Assembly: GCA_001771585.1 (NCBI GenBank)
Contig: MEUE01000001.1
Location: forward strand, 434,001 to 498,000
Direction: 5' to 3'
DNA: 64,000 bases
DNA from: a candidate division WOR-1 bacterium RIFOXYB2_FULL_46_45
Lineage (GTDB): Bacteria > Margulisbacteria > WOR-1 > XYC2-FULL-46-14
Part shown: piece by piece, positions 1-8,636 of the stretch
Numbering within the stretch: the first letter of the stretch is position 1
How the letters are laid out: the number at the start of each line of letters is the position of its first letter
Notes under the pieces: model-generated
Told to the model about the DNA's origin: nothing
The model's input: the letters and a program-made list of their open reading frames with translations, nothing else
Databases searched by the model: none
Made by a program: the position numbers and the translations under genes

Positions 1-40
1 AATCTTAATAAGCATGATTTTATTATAACCTAAAATAACC

Positions 41-70
41 TGAAATTTTAGCGAGTTTTTGACGAAATAT
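41..70 (+). promoter_or_regulatory. Shared accessory-gene promoter motif, copy 1
   Basis: TGAAATTT lies at 41-48, followed by a 14-nt spacer and CGAAATAT at 63-70, just before the SD and ATG of the gene at 90. The same box and spacing recur at 13804, 25605(-), 25649 and 26872(-). The resemblance to copy 2 extends upstream (CCT-AAATAA-CTGAAATTT). The promoter role is inference from position and conservation. Confidence 0.6.
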
Positions 71-89
71 ATGTAGGAGGATAGCATAT

Positions 90-1973
90 ATGCCACCGGG
101 ACCAACAGCAACTGGACCAGTTGCAAGAGAAAGGCCTGTGCCCAGGACACCAAAACAAATTCCCGTTACCGGCGGTTCTGCTCTTATGCCTCGGGACATC
201 ACCATCGCGCCCACTACAGAAAGACGAACAATAGCAACCGTTCCAACCACACTGGAAAACATTAATCTCTCAACAAATGTAATAAACGAATTAAGAAATA
301 ATCGGCTAACCGATCTAAGCGAAGCCGAACAAACATTAAGAATCGATACGGGACTTAAAGAAATTGCCCGGATTAGATCAAATGCGGGGAAAAAAGAAGA
401 ACTGCAATTGGACCAGGTTGAAAAAGCAGAAGAAATAGGCCGTCTGGCATTATTGGCTAGCTTGCCTCCCAGATGGACAAAGGGATGGGAACCTCTTGTT
501 GAAGCAATTTTAGACAATGTTACAATAATAGAACTGGCTAGACATATTCAAGCAAGTGATCTGGTCTATTTTTGCGAAGCTTATCCTTTATTTAAAAAAA
601 TTCCGGTAAAACCGGAGAGTCCTGCCACCACAGCAAGAGACACGACTGCCGCTATAATCGCATGGGGAAGAACCATTGTTGAAACAATAATCCCCGGCAT
701 CGAAAGAGGATCAACCCAAATTATTGTTAATGCTTTTATGTGCGATCATACAAGAGATCTATTCTTCTCAACCTTAAAAACCGTGAAAATCGATAATCCC
801 GCTTTTGCAGAAAAAATGTGCACCACCTTGCTTTTGGCTGCGGATGAAATCAACGATATTCTTGGCGACACTACCGGCGGACAAGATTCGACGGCAAAAA
901 CAGAAAACTACATCGCCCGTTTAAACGATACAAACAAAGGCCGCGACAAAGAAGCAGCAGCTAGAGGAGCCATTGCTGTTATAAAAAAAGGAAGAAAAAA
1001 CAGTCTTTCTTTTAAGATTGCATCGGCAATTCTTGAAAGACAACCACTAGAAGCATTTGATCAATTATCGCAAGAATTATCCGCAACAAACAGTTCGATT
1101 TCCAGCCGCCTCCGCTTTTTTGCAAGCGGCCTTCCCGGCCTGCACTGGATCGGAGGAGAGACGAGAAGCATCTTTGATCTCATCCTGCAAATAATCAGCA
1201 ACATTAACTCTCCCGAACAATTAATGCAAATAATTAAATTGTTGGCGGAGCAAGACAACGGCGCCGCAAAAAAACTGCTGACTCATGCCATTGAAAGGTT
1301 GGACTATATAACAAGGTTGGGAATTTATGCCGGCACCACCTATCATCACAACATTGTTAATTTGTATTATTTACTGGAGGGCTCCTTATCTTTTTTTGAA
1401 TTTGCCAATCCAAAACAAACAATAAAAACCGCAATTGGGACGATTGAAGCGTTACGACAGCTTCATTTAACCCCCAAACAGACCGCGGAAACGATAAGGG
1501 CACTTTATACGGAAAATCCCGTTTTATATAGAATCGGGCTGCCTTATCTCCTAGAAAATCACGCGGAAAGAGAATTAAAGGACATTCTGGAATCTTCGCG
1601 AGGAGCAGAACGAATAGCCTCAATCCTCTCCATAATCGGATCGATCCTTCCCGCCGAAACCTACAACAGAAAAGAAGGCGAAGCAACTTCTATTTCCCAA
1701 GTCCCTCTTTTTGCCGAATTACAAATGGAGAAAATAATAAATCAGGATTATCGGCTCCCCTATTACAGGGCGCTCCAACCGGTTATTATAATGTTTTCGG
1801 ATGCCATAAAACAAGAAGAATTTAAACGCGTTGAAGATGCCCTGCGGGAAATAAAACAATATTTAGAAAGAACAAAAAAGACCCCTTATGAATTAGAGGA
1901 TATTCTGGGAGCCCTTTTAACAAAGAGCTTGGAAATTATGCTGATTTTAAAAGGTCAAGCGCGCCCCGAATAG
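90..1973 (+). CDS. Lineage-specific hypothetical protein, all-helical (627 aa)
   Basis: I do not recognise this family. AGGAGG at 75-80 fixes the ATG at 90. Residues 1 to about 50 are rich in Pro, Thr and Arg and look disordered. The rest reads as a long run of amphipathic helices, perhaps a HEAT-like solenoid. There is no signal peptide, membrane segment or obvious catalytic motif, so it is probably cytoplasmic. The last 38 nt lie antisense inside the 3' end of thiE, so the C-terminal residues are written on the complement of thiE codons. It carries the shared TGAAATTT-N14 promoter motif found before other unknown genes here, so it probably belongs to that regulon. No function is assigned. 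Confidence 0.75.
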   Translation: MPPGPTATGPVARERPVPRTPKQIPVTGGSALMPRDITIAPTTERRTIATVPTTLENINLSTNVINELRNNRLTDLSEAEQTLRIDTGLKEIARIRSNAGKKEELQLDQVEKAEEIGRLALLASLPPRWTKGWEPLVEAILDNVTIIELARHIQASDLVYFCEAYPLFKKIPVKPESPATTARDTTAAIIAWGRTIVETIIPGIERGSTQIIVNAFMCDHTRDLFFSTLKTVKIDNPAFAEKMCTTLLLAADEINDILGDTTGGQDSTAKTENYIARLNDTNKGRDKEAAARGAIAVIKKGRKNSLSFKIASAILERQPLEAFDQLSQELSATNSSISSRLRFFASGLPGLHWIGGETRSIFDLILQIISNINSPEQLMQIIKLLAEQDNGAAKKLLTHAIERLDYITRLGIYAGTTYHHNIVNLYYLLEGSLSFFEFANPKQTIKTAIGTIEALRQLHLTPKQTAETIRALYTENPVLYRIGLPYLLENHAERELKDILESSRGAERIASILSIIGSILPAETYNRKEGEATSISQVPLFAELQMEKIINQDYRLPYYRALQPVIIMFSDAIKQEEFKRVEDALREIKQYLERTKKTPYELEDILGALLTKSLEIMLILKGQARPE

Positions 1974-2910
1974 CAGCTACCCGATCTATCCCAACGGCTT
2001 TAATTTTCGAAATATTATTTCTATTTATCCCACCGATTGCCACAACCGGAACTTTTAGCTTTTCACTTATAACTTTTAACTTTTGAGCCCCAATTCCATT
2101 TTTCCCCGGCTTCGACGGTGTCTCAAAAATATTCCCGATAGCTATATAATCGGCCCCGGCTCTTTGGGCTTTCAACGCTTCGGCCAAATTGTGCGTTGAA
2201 ACTCCGATCAATTTATCGGGACCAAGAATTTTTCGGGCCTTCTTCGGATTCCCGTCTTTTTGCCCCAAATGGACCCCGTCCGCATCAACCTTTTTAGCAA
2301 CTTCAACGCTGTCGTTGACAATAAAAACAACCCCCGCCTGCCGAGTTAGTTTTTGAACTTTCTTCGCCAGTTGTAAGTATTTTGCTTTGGAAGCGAATTT
2401 ATCGCGCAATTGAACTATTTTTATCCCGGCCTTGATTGCTTCTTTAACGATTTTTATATGATCCCTCATCGGATCGGTCACCAGATAGACCTCAAAATCG
2501 AGCTTGACCGCCTTTAAAACCTTCGGTTCCATCATGGTCTCGATTTCGTACAATTTAAAGCGGAGCGCCTTAAATTTTTTCCCTAAAGAAGCGTCAATAA
2601 GTTTTGAAAACTCTTCCAGTGAGCGCAGCGCCTCTTGTCCCCTTTTGATATTAGACTTAAAAATATCCGAAAGATTTTTTCTTTTACCTTCGGACTCGGT
2701 ATAAAGCCTGGCTCCGATATCTTTTCCCGCTTCGCGGGATTTTTCGGCTTTGAGGCAACTAACCGCTTGTTTCAATTGGGCGCGCAATGTTTTTGTTTCG
2801 GCGGTTAGTTTGGGGTCTTCAAGAATAAAACGGGCAATTTCTTCAACCACACGGATCCCTTCCATCGCCCGGTTGGCGTTGGCGTCAAGGACGCGGAGTA
2901 TTTTTTTCAT
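1936..2910 (-). CDS. thiE: Thiamine-phosphate synthase with N-terminal ThiD2-like domain
   Basis: ThiE joins HMP-pyrophosphate to the thiazole phosphate to make thiamine phosphate. The C-terminal TIM barrel shows VQLRDK, NDSVEVAKKVDADGVHLGQ, VSTHN, IGNIFETPSKPG and VVAIGGI. The first ~125 residues match the ThiD2-type domain (DANANRAMEGIRVVEE) fused to ThiE in several anaerobes. The start chosen is the ATG at 2910 (MKKILRVLD); an upstream ATG at 2949 would add 13 unlikely residues. The gene overlaps the end of panD by 26 nt and ends an operon. A short tandem repeat at 2050-2085 encodes QKLKVISEKLKV in the barrel. Its 3' end overlaps the convergent gene 90-1973. Confidence 0.9.
   Translation of the reverse strand: MKKILRVLDANANRAMEGIRVVEEIARFILEDPKLTAETKTLRAQLKQAVSCLKAEKSREAGKDIGARLYTESEGKRKNLSDIFKSNIKRGQEALRSLEEFSKLIDASLGKKFKALRFKLYEIETMMEPKVLKAVKLDFEVYLVTDPMRDHIKIVKEAIKAGIKIVQLRDKFASKAKYLQLAKKVQKLTRQAGVVFIVNDSVEVAKKVDADGVHLGQKDGNPKKARKILGPDKLIGVSTHNLAEALKAQRAGADYIAIGNIFETPSKPGKNGIGAQKLKVISEKLKVPVVAIGGINRNNISKIKAVGIDRVAAIRGALDLLKSA
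2050..2085 (-). repeat. In-frame short tandem repeat inside thiE
   Basis: AACTTTTAGC/AACTTTTAAC-type units are repeated with little variation and read in frame as K-L-K-V-(I)-S-E-K-L-K-V. A related A/T-rich unit occurs in panB at 8881-8930. Insertion is inferred because ThiE homologues normally have unrelated sequence between the phosphate-binding loop and VVAIGGI. Confidence 0.6.
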
Positions 2911-3229
2911 CCGGTAAAACAATCTTTGGTTTAAAAGAAGCGGCCTCATCCGGAGTCAGCATGGCGTAGGACAAGATAATGACCTTGTCGCCGATTTTTC
3001 CCAACCGCGCCGCCGGCCCGCGCAATCCGATCTCCCCTTTTTCCCCTTCAATCACGTAAGTTTCAAAACGGTTACCGTTGTCGGCATTTATGACCTGAAC
3101 CTTTTCGTGCAAAAGGATCCCGGAGGCGGACATCAAATCGGGGCAAATGGCAATGCTCCCCATGTAATTTAATTCGGAGGAGGTTAAGGCCCCCATATGG
3201 ATTTTTGACTTAAGAAGCGTTAAAAACAT
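2885..3229 (-). CDS. panD: Aspartate 1-decarboxylase
   Basis: This pyruvoyl enzyme makes beta-alanine from aspartate for pantothenate and CoA. The self-cleavage site G24-S25 is visible in NYMGSIAI, and the family's K9 and the ALTSSELNY segment are present. Its length of 114 aa is normal. It has its own promoter, a TG-extended TATAAT at 3238-3243 ending 8 nt before the ATG, so the message should be almost leaderless. thiE follows with a 26-nt overlap. panB, the other pantothenate gene in the window, lies upstream in the same gene string. Confidence 0.93.
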   Translation of the reverse strand: MFLTLLKSKIHMGALTSSELNYMGSIAICPDLMSASGILLHEKVQVINADNGNRFETYVIEGEKGEIGLRGPAARLGKIGDKVIILSYAMLTPDEAASFKPKIVLPDEKNTPRP

Positions 3230-3237
3230 ACCCTTAA

Positions 3238-3243
3238 ATTATA
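3238..3243 (-). promoter_or_regulatory. -10 box of panD, near-leaderless
   Basis: The minus strand reads TGTTATAAT, an extended -10, with 8 nt between the box and the panD ATG. No SD fits in that gap. No clear -35 is visible, as is common for extended -10 promoters. Confidence 0.6.
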
Positions 3244-3250
3244 ACATATT

Positions 3251-4315
3251 CTAGACGCGGGTGCGGTTGGCGAGAGCGGAAAAAGAGACCTTGGATCCCT
3301 TGCCGATATAACACCAGCTCCCCACCACGCTCTCTTTGATCTGGGAGGATGAAAGGATGATCGAATCGGACCAAATGACACTGTCTAAAATTTTTGAGCC
3401 GCGGCTCACCACCACCCGGTCGCCGATCACCGAATTTTTAATTTCAACCTCGTCTTCAATCACCGTGTGGTCGCCGATCAAAACCGATCCTTTGAATTCG
3501 GCCGTTTTGGAGATTTTTGAGTTCCGCCCGATCCAATTGGCCGAAGAGATCCTTGAACCCGGGATATGCACCCCGACTTTACCCAGCATCGCGTCCCGAT
3601 TGGCCTCCAGATAAGTTTTTATCGTGCCGACATCCGACCAGTAGCCGAGCATCTTATAGCCGTAAAGCGCCCTCCCTTCCGCGGCCAAAAGAGGAAAGAG
3701 CTCTTTTCCAAAATCATACGGTTTCCCCTCCGGAATCATATCAAGGATCTCCGGCTCAAAAATATAGATCCCGGTATTGACCAGCCGCGAAAGCGCCTCT
3801 TCCTGCTTCGGCTTTTCCTGAAAGGCGGTTACGCGGCCGCTTTTTTCGTCCAAAACCACGACTCCGAACTGGGTCACATCGGAGACTTCGCAAAGGGCCA
3901 TCGTCGCCAAGACCCCTTTTTCTTTGTGAAAGGCAAGCATTTTGGAAAGATTGATGTCGGTCAAAGCGTCGGAGGAGAGGACTATAAAGGTCCGGTCAAT
4001 CCCCTCTCCCATTTTTTTTACCCCGCCGGCCGTACCCAAAAGTTTTTCTTCGTAGGAATAAGAAAGCGACACGCCGAACTTCTCTCCGTCCATAAAATAA
4101 TTCTCGATCTGTTCGGGGTGATAATGAATGTTGCAGGTAACCCGTTTGATCCCGTATCTTTTTAATAGTTCAAGATTGTGGAGCATGCACGGCTTGTTGA
4201 CTATCGGCATCATCGGCTTAGGAACCGCCGTCGTCAACGGCTCCAGCCGCGTCCCGTAACCGGCCGCCATGATCAAGGCTTGCGTCTCTTTTTCTTTCCT
4301 TCTTCCAAAGATCAT
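3251..4315 (-). CDS. NDP-sugar pyrophosphorylase (mannose/glucose-1-phosphate nucleotidyltransferase type)
   Basis: The protein transfers an NMP from an NTP to a sugar 1-phosphate to make a nucleotide sugar. The N-terminal Rossmann-like domain has the signature AAGYGTRLEPLTTAVPKPMMP (residues ~17-37), SSDALTD and QFGVV. Residues from ~245 to the end look like left-handed beta-helix hexapeptide repeats (IGDHTVIEDEVEIKNSVIGDRVVVSRGS), as in GMPP-type enzymes. It overlaps rpiB by 4 nt. Sugar specificity cannot be read from the sequence; a role in cell-surface glycan synthesis is inferred. Confidence 0.88.
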   Translation of the reverse strand: MIFGRRKEKETQALIMAAGYGTRLEPLTTAVPKPMMPIVNKPCMLHNLELLKRYGIKRVTCNIHYHPEQIENYFMDGEKFGVSLSYSYEEKLLGTAGGVKKMGEGIDRTFIVLSSDALTDINLSKMLAFHKEKGVLATMALCEVSDVTQFGVVVLDEKSGRVTAFQEKPKQEEALSRLVNTGIYIFEPEILDMIPEGKPYDFGKELFPLLAAEGRALYGYKMLGYWSDVGTIKTYLEANRDAMLGKVGVHIPGSRISSANWIGRNSKISKTAEFKGSVLIGDHTVIEDEVEIKNSVIGDRVVVSRGSKILDSVIWSDSIILSSSQIKESVVGSWCYIGKGSKVSFSALANRTRV

Positions 4316-4743
4316 TGTTCTATTTTCCTGATGCGGCGCAAATGCCTTTCGTCTCCGGAAAATTCTGTTTTAAGCCAGACATCGACGATCCGGTGCGCTT
4401 TGGCTCTGGTAACTTTACGGCCAGCCAAAGTTAAAATATTGACATCCCCGTGCTGGCGGCTCTGTTTGGCGATATAGGTATTATGCGCCAGCGCGGCGCG
4501 GATGCCAACCACCTTGTTGGCAACAATTGTGACCCCCACTCCCGATCCGCAGATTAGAATCCCACGATCGGCTACCCCCTTCGCTACCGCCTCCGCCGCC
4601 GGGCGGGCAAAATCCGGATAGTCGCACGATTCTTCGGAATTGGTCCCAAAATCGATCACTTCGTGTTTTTTTCTGGCCAGAAATTTTTTCAGGTCTTCTT
4701 TTAGCTTATATCCGGCATGGTCTGACGCCATTGCTATTTTCAT
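4312..4743 (-). CDS. rpiB: Ribose-5-phosphate isomerase B
   Basis: It interconverts ribose 5-phosphate and ribulose 5-phosphate in the pentose phosphate pathway. The hallmarks IAMASDHAGYKLKEDL at the N-terminus, FARPAAEAVA, ICGSGVGVTIVANKVVGIRAAL with the active-site Cys in CGSG, and HRIVDVWLKTEF near the end all fit RpiB/LacAB. The 143-aa length is normal. It overlaps pdxJ and the nucleotidyltransferase by 4 nt on either side, so it is translationally coupled in the operon. Confidence 0.94.
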   Translation of the reverse strand: MKIAMASDHAGYKLKEDLKKFLARKKHEVIDFGTNSEESCDYPDFARPAAEAVAKGVADRGILICGSGVGVTIVANKVVGIRAALAHNTYIAKQSRQHGDVNILTLAGRKVTRAKAHRIVDVWLKTEFSGDERHLRRIRKIEQ

Positions 4744-5426
4744 CTTATTGCCTCCCGCATTTCTTCAACTGCCTGCCGTATCCCCACAAAAACCGCCCTT
4801 ACTATTATACTAAATCCGATGTTCAATTCCTCTATCCCAGGAATTTTTAAGATCGGACCTATATTATTATAATCGATCCCGTGCCCGGCGTTTATTCTTA
4901 ATCCGATCAAACGAGCTTTCTGCACTGCTGTCCCAATCTTTCTGATCTCCCGATCTCCCAGTCTCCTGCTATACCGCCCCGTGTGAATCTCTATAAATCG
5001 CGCACCAAGGACGGCAGCTTCTTCTACTTGTTTTAGATCCGGATCAATAAACAAACTGACGTCTATCCCCTTATCTTGCAACTTATCAATTGTCTTCTTT
5101 AGTTTTGAAGTTAGGTGCAGGCCGCCTTCCGTTGTAACCTCCCGCCTCTTCTCGGGAACCAAAGTAACCATATCGGGTTTGATCTTGAGAGCAATTTTCA
5201 GCATCTCGTCGGTTGCGGCCATTTCCATATCCAAGCGGGTCGGAAGTTGACGCAATCTCTTTAAATCGCGATCATTGATATGGCGGCGGTCTTCACGCAG
5301 GTGGCAGACGATCCCGTCGGCTCCGCCGGCGATACATTCCTTAGCGGCTTCTACCGGATCGGGAAAAGCTTCCAGCCGGGCTTGACGCAAGGTGGCGATG
5401 TGGTCTACATTTACTCCCAATCTCAT
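4740..5426 (-). CDS. pdxJ: Pyridoxine 5'-phosphate synthase
   Basis: PdxJ condenses 3-amino-2-oxopropyl phosphate with deoxyxylulose 5-phosphate to give pyridoxine 5'-phosphate. The start [31 protein letters not shown]-type strand [25 protein letters not shown] and INAGHGIDY are all family signatures. Its neighbour ispF also belongs to a deoxyxylulose-phosphate-derived pathway. A short tandem repeat at 4942-4969 lies in the segment after IHTGRYS, where this protein is shorter than and different from homologues. It overlaps ispF and rpiB by 4 nt each. Confidence 0.94.
   Translation of the reverse strand: MRLGVNVDHIATLRQARLEAFPDPVEAAKECIAGGADGIVCHLREDRRHINDRDLKRLRQLPTRLDMEMAATDEMLKIALKIKPDMVTLVPEKRREVTTEGGLHLTSKLKKTIDKLQDKGIDVSLFIDPDLKQVEEAAVLGARFIEIHTGRYSRRLGDREIRKIGTAVQKARLIGLRINAGHGIDYNNIGPILKIPGIEELNIGFSIIVRAVFVGIRQAVEEMREAIR
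4942..4969 (-). repeat. In-frame short tandem repeat inside pdxJ
   Basis: GATCTCCC-like units (plus strand) repeat about three times with small variation and read as [11 protein letters not shown] in PdxJ. The position corresponds to a loop after the conserved IHTGRY. An inserted repeat is inferred from nucleotide periodicity and poor match to the family here. Confidence 0.5.
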
Positions 5427-5899
5427 ACTTTTTTATGCGCCAGGCAGATCGCGTAAGCGGAGATCCCCTGTCCTTTCCCGGTAAAACCGAGCCCTTCTTC
5501 CGTTTTTGCCTTGATATTCACCTGGTCCGGATCAATCGTTAGGGCCTTCGCGATGCTTTCTTTCATTTCCCTAAAATAAGGGGTCAGCTTCGGCTTCTGG
5601 CAGACGATCGTCGCATCGATATTATTGATGCTTGATTCCTTAAGTTCAATCAACTCGGTAATTTTTTCCAAAAGTTTCATGCTTGAGATCCCCTTATACT
5701 GCGGATCGGTGTCCGGAAAATGTTCACCGATACAGCCGGCCGAGAGCGCCCCCAAAATCGCGTCGATCACGGCGTGAACCAAAACATCGGCGTCGGAGTG
5801 GCCCAGCAATCCTTTTTCAAAAGGGATTTCCACTCCACCCAAAATAAGTTTGCGGCCTTTTCTTAGTTTATGGACATCGTAACCAATTCCTACCCGCAT
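5423..5899 (-). CDS. ispF: 2-C-methyl-D-erythritol 2,4-cyclodiphosphate synthase
   Basis: This is the MEP-pathway enzyme that cyclises CDP-ME 2-phosphate to MEcPP with release of CMP. Metal ligands D8 and H10 are in [42 protein letters not shown] and [21 protein letters not shown] are all present. Length is normal for the family (158 aa). It overlaps tyrS by 10 nt and pdxJ by 4 nt. ispH of the same pathway heads this gene string 7.8 kb upstream. Confidence 0.95.
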   Translation of the reverse strand: MRVGIGYDVHKLRKGRKLILGGVEIPFEKGLLGHSDADVLVHAVIDAILGALSAGCIGEHFPDTDPQYKGISSMKLLEKITELIELKESSINNIDATIVCQKPKLTPYFREMKESIAKALTIDPDQVNIKAKTEEGLGFTGKGQGISAYAICLAHKKV

Positions 5900-7062
5900 A
5901 TCACCCTCACGTATTTTAATTTTCCGACATTAAGCACAATTTCCAAAGAAAGATCGGCTTCAAATTTATCGTCCGCGACTTTTTGGTCGTTTACCCTGAC
6001 TCCGCCCTGCGAAATCAGCCTTCTCGCCTCCCCTTTTGAAGAAGCCAGCCCGGTTTTGACCATCAGGTCAAGGATGTTGGCCTTTTTTTCTTTTATTTTA
6101 ATCAGCAGGATATCTTGCGGAAGTTTTTTTTCCTTAAAGACCGCCTCAAATTCCTGCTCGGCCGCAATGGCCTTTTTCTCGTCGTAGAATCTGGCAACGA
6201 TCGTCTTTGCCAGGATCATTTTGGCCTCTTTGGGATGCATCCTTTTGATCTCTTCGGGAGACATCTCCGTTAACAGCGTAAAATAACGGTGCATCAGGGC
6301 ATCGGAAATCGACATCGTCTTCCCAAAAATTTCGGAAGGGGGCTCGGTAACGCCAATATAATTCCCGAGCGATTTGCTCATTTTTTGCACGCCGTCGGTC
6401 CCCTCAAGAATAGGCACGGTTAAAATAACCTGCGGCTCCTGTTTAAATTCCCTTTGCAGTTCGCGCCCGACCAAAAGATTAAATTTCTGGTCGGTGCCGC
6501 CGATTTCAAGATCGGACTTCAAATGGACCGAATCGTAGCCCTGGATCAGAGGATATAAAAATTCGTGGATTGAGATCGGCCGCTCTTTTTCAAAGCGGGT
6601 CATAAAATCTTCCCGCTCCAGCATCCGGGCAACGGTGTATTTTCCGGCCAGGTTAATCAGATCGGCCATTTTTAGGTCCGCCAGCCAGTTGCTGTTGTAA
6701 ACTACTTCGGTCTTTTTGGGATCAAGAATCTTGAAAACCTGCTTTTGGTAGGTTTTGGCGTTTTCTTTGACCTCTTCCGGCGACAAAATCGGCCGGGTCT
6801 CCGACTTTCCGGTCGGATCTCCAATCATGGCGGTAAAATCTCCGATCAAAAAGATCACATGGTGGCCCAGGTCCTGGAATTGCTTAAGTTTGTTTAAAAC
6901 AACGGTATGGCCAAGATGAATATCGGGAGCCGACGGGTCCGCCCCCCATTTTATCCTGAGCGGCTTGTTCCGCTTAAGTTTGCAGATCAGCTCCTCTTCG
7001 GGAAGAAGCTCAACAATGTTCTCTTTTATAATCCTTAAATGTTTTTCAACGTCTATTTGCAT
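5890..7062 (-). CDS. tyrS: Tyrosyl-tRNA synthetase
   Basis: TyrRS charges tRNA-Tyr. The class I signature appears as [11 protein letters not shown] (residues ~50-60) and the KMSKS loop as [27 protein letters not shown] binds tyrosine and tRNA. The C-terminal ~60 residues form an S4 RNA-binding domain ([21 protein letters not shown]). This is the TyrZ-like type with HLGH. It overlaps aroB by 10 nt and ispF by 10 nt. No T-box leader exists because the gene is embedded in an operon. Confidence 0.95.
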   Translation of the reverse strand: MQIDVEKHLRIIKENIVELLPEEELICKLKRNKPLRIKWGADPSAPDIHLGHTVVLNKLKQFQDLGHHVIFLIGDFTAMIGDPTGKSETRPILSPEEVKENAKTYQKQVFKILDPKKTEVVYNSNWLADLKMADLINLAGKYTVARMLEREDFMTRFEKERPISIHEFLYPLIQGYDSVHLKSDLEIGGTDQKFNLLVGRELQREFKQEPQVILTVPILEGTDGVQKMSKSLGNYIGVTEPPSEIFGKTMSISDALMHRYFTLLTEMSPEEIKRMHPKEAKMILAKTIVARFYDEKKAIAAEQEFEAVFKEKKLPQDILLIKIKEKKANILDLMVKTGLASSKGEARRLISQGGVRVNDQKVADDKFEADLSLEIVLNVGKLKYVRVICG

Positions 7063-8072
7063 ATGAATTCGTTAAGCGCCTCCGCGATTTTTTGCGGCGG
7101 GATATCGTCCCGTATTTCAACCGATCCGATCGCGGTGGGGAGTACCAGTTTTATTTTTCCGCCGCGAACTTTTTTGTCCAGCTTGATCGCCTCAAGAATT
7201 TTGCGGGCGGGAATCCCCTTTACGTATGTCGGGAGCTTAAATTTGTCGACCAGTTTCCAGATTCTTTCCAGAAAATCCGGATCAAGCATCCCGGCTTTAA
7301 CCGCGATGACGGAGGCGGCCACCATACCGATCGCGACCGCTTCGCCGTGGGAAATTTTGCGGTATTTGGAAAGGGTCTCGATCGCGTGTCCGATGGTGTG
7401 CCCAAAATTGAGGATCATCCTCCCCCCGCCGGTCTCTCTTTCGTCTCCCGCGACCACTTCGGCTTTTATGCGGGCGCATTCGAAAATGATTTTTTCCATC
7501 TCCATCCGTCCGGATTCCAACAATTCAAAAAGATACGGCGATTGTATTACTCCGTATTTGATGACCTCGGCCATCCCGTTCCTCAGCTCTTTTTCGGGGA
7601 GCGTTTTTAAAGTGTCGGTATCGATTATAACTTTTGACGGCTGGTAGAAAGCGCCGATCAGGTTTTTACCTTTGGAATGGTCAACGCCGGTCTTCCCACC
7701 GATTGAAGAATCGACTTGCGCCAAAAGAGTGGTCGGGACTTGAATCAAATTGATCCCGCGCATGTAAGTCGCCGCGGCAAAGCCGGCTATGTCCCCCACC
7801 ACTCCGCCGCCCAAAGCTACAATAGTATCGTCCCGGGAAATTTTCCACTCCGCTAATTTATCCCAAATTTTTTCAACCATCGCGACGGTCTTGTATCTTT
7901 CGCCCCGCGGAATCAGGATCACCCTTGCCCCTAGACCCTTGACCCTTGACCTGTATAATTTATAGACCAACGGATCTGAAATAATTACTCCCGGAATCTT
8001 TTCCAGTATTTTGGAGCCGATAACAATGTCATAGCCACGCTCGCCCAGCTCAACCCTTATTTTTTTATCCAT
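7053..8072 (-). CDS. aroB: 3-dehydroquinate synthase
   Basis: AroB is an NAD- and metal-dependent enzyme making 3-dehydroquinate from [23 protein letters not shown] (residues ~89-107), [29 protein letters not shown] and [12 protein letters not shown] with metal ligands are all seen. It overlaps aroK by 16 nt, so two shikimate genes are coupled. Heptamer-like repeats at 7921-7953 encode the segment after [11 protein letters not shown] in the N-terminal domain. Confidence 0.95.
   Translation of the reverse strand: MDKKIRVELGERGYDIVIGSKILEKIPGVIISDPLVYKLYRSRVKGLGARVILIPRGERYKTVAMVEKIWDKLAEWKISRDDTIVALGGGVVGDIAGFAAATYMRGINLIQVPTTLLAQVDSSIGGKTGVDHSKGKNLIGAFYQPSKVIIDTDTLKTLPEKELRNGMAEVIKYGVIQSPYLFELLESGRMEMEKIIFECARIKAEVVAGDERETGGGRMILNFGHTIGHAIETLSKYRKISHGEAVAIGMVAASVIAVKAGMLDPDFLERIWKLVDKFKLPTYVKGIPARKILEAIKLDKKVRGGKIKLVLPTAIGSVEIRDDIPPQKIAEALNEFICK
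7921..7953 (-). repeat. In-frame short tandem repeat inside aroB
   Basis: ACCCTTG heptamers (plus strand) repeat about four times with one interruption. They read in frame as part of [12 protein letters not shown] in the variable N-terminal domain of AroB. Confidence 0.5.
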
Positions 8073-8536
8073 TTCACAATCTCCTCCACCACTTGGTCAA
8101 CCGACAACGCGGTCGTATCAATTTTAAAATCGGCCGCTTTCTCATAGGCCGGCTTTCTTTGTTCCAGCAAATCCCGTCTCAACAAAGGACGATTATTCGT
8201 CTGTTCCAACCGTTTGAAAACCGTCTCTTCGTCAACCCAAAGCAGGATCAGCGGCCCCAAGCGCTTGAGCATTGTAACATTTTCATCGCGCAAAATCATG
8301 CCTCCGCCGGTAGCAACGACAAAATTATCGTAATCTTGAAGGGTTTTTACAACTTCGGTTTCGAGATCGCGGAAATATTTCTCCCCTTTCTTTTCAAAGA
8401 TATCGGGGATCATCATCTTTTCGGTCTTCTCGATGAGAGGGTCGGTGTCAAGAAACTGCATGGAGAGCCGCTCGGCCAATTTTTGGCCGACCGCGGACTT
8501 TCCGCTCCCCATAAAGCCGATTAAGATAATGTTCAT
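8057..8536 (-). CDS. aroK: Shikimate kinase
   Basis: It phosphorylates shikimate at the 3-hydroxyl. Walker A is GFMGSGKSAVG (residues 7-17). The shikimate-binding DTD follows in FLDTDPLIE, then KYFRDLETEVV and the GGG of VATGGGMIL. The lid Arg is in NNRPLL. At 159 aa it is normal though slightly short. It directly follows tRNA-Arg(CCT) in the operon and overlaps aroB by 16 nt. Confidence 0.94.
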   Translation of the reverse strand: MNIILIGFMGSGKSAVGQKLAERLSMQFLDTDPLIEKTEKMMIPDIFEKKGEKYFRDLETEVVKTLQDYDNFVVATGGGMILRDENVTMLKRLGPLILLWVDEETVFKRLEQTNNRPLLRRDLLEQRKPAYEKAADFKIDTTALSVDQVVEEIVKWIKK

Positions 8537-8547
8537 TTTTAAATAAG

Positions 8548-8621
8548 CGTCCCCGAGAGGATTTGAACCTCCGACCTACGGTTTAGGAAACCGGCGCTCT
8601 ATCCAGCTGAGCTACGGGGAC
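8548..8621 (-). tRNA. tRNA-Arg (anticodon CCT)
   Basis: The 74-nt cloverleaf has acceptor GTCCCCG/CGGGGAC with discriminator G, D-stem GCTC/GAGC, anticodon loop TTCCTAA giving CCT, a 5-nt variable loop, and T-arm GGAGG-TTCGAAT-CCTCT. The outer anticodon-stem pair is a C-U mismatch. CCA is not encoded, consistent with the CCA-adding type enzyme at 20525. It sits between panB and aroK in the same orientation, with a private promoter just upstream. Confidence 0.95.
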
Positions 8622-8626
8622 ATAAG

Positions 8627-8632
8627 ATTATA
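8627..8632 (-). promoter_or_regulatory. -10 box for tRNA-Arg
   Basis: A perfect TATAAT on the minus strand ends 5 nt before the first tRNA base. TTCAAA lies 16 nt further upstream in the 3' end of panB and could serve as -35. This suggests the tRNA is transcribed independently of the surrounding operon. Confidence 0.6.
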
Positions 8633-8636
8633 ATAA

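Noticed and set aside
3566-4165. Long open frame opposite the sugar nucleotidyltransferase
   Set aside because: It is fully contained in a conserved gene, has no SD and its translation lacks any family signature. It is a shadow.
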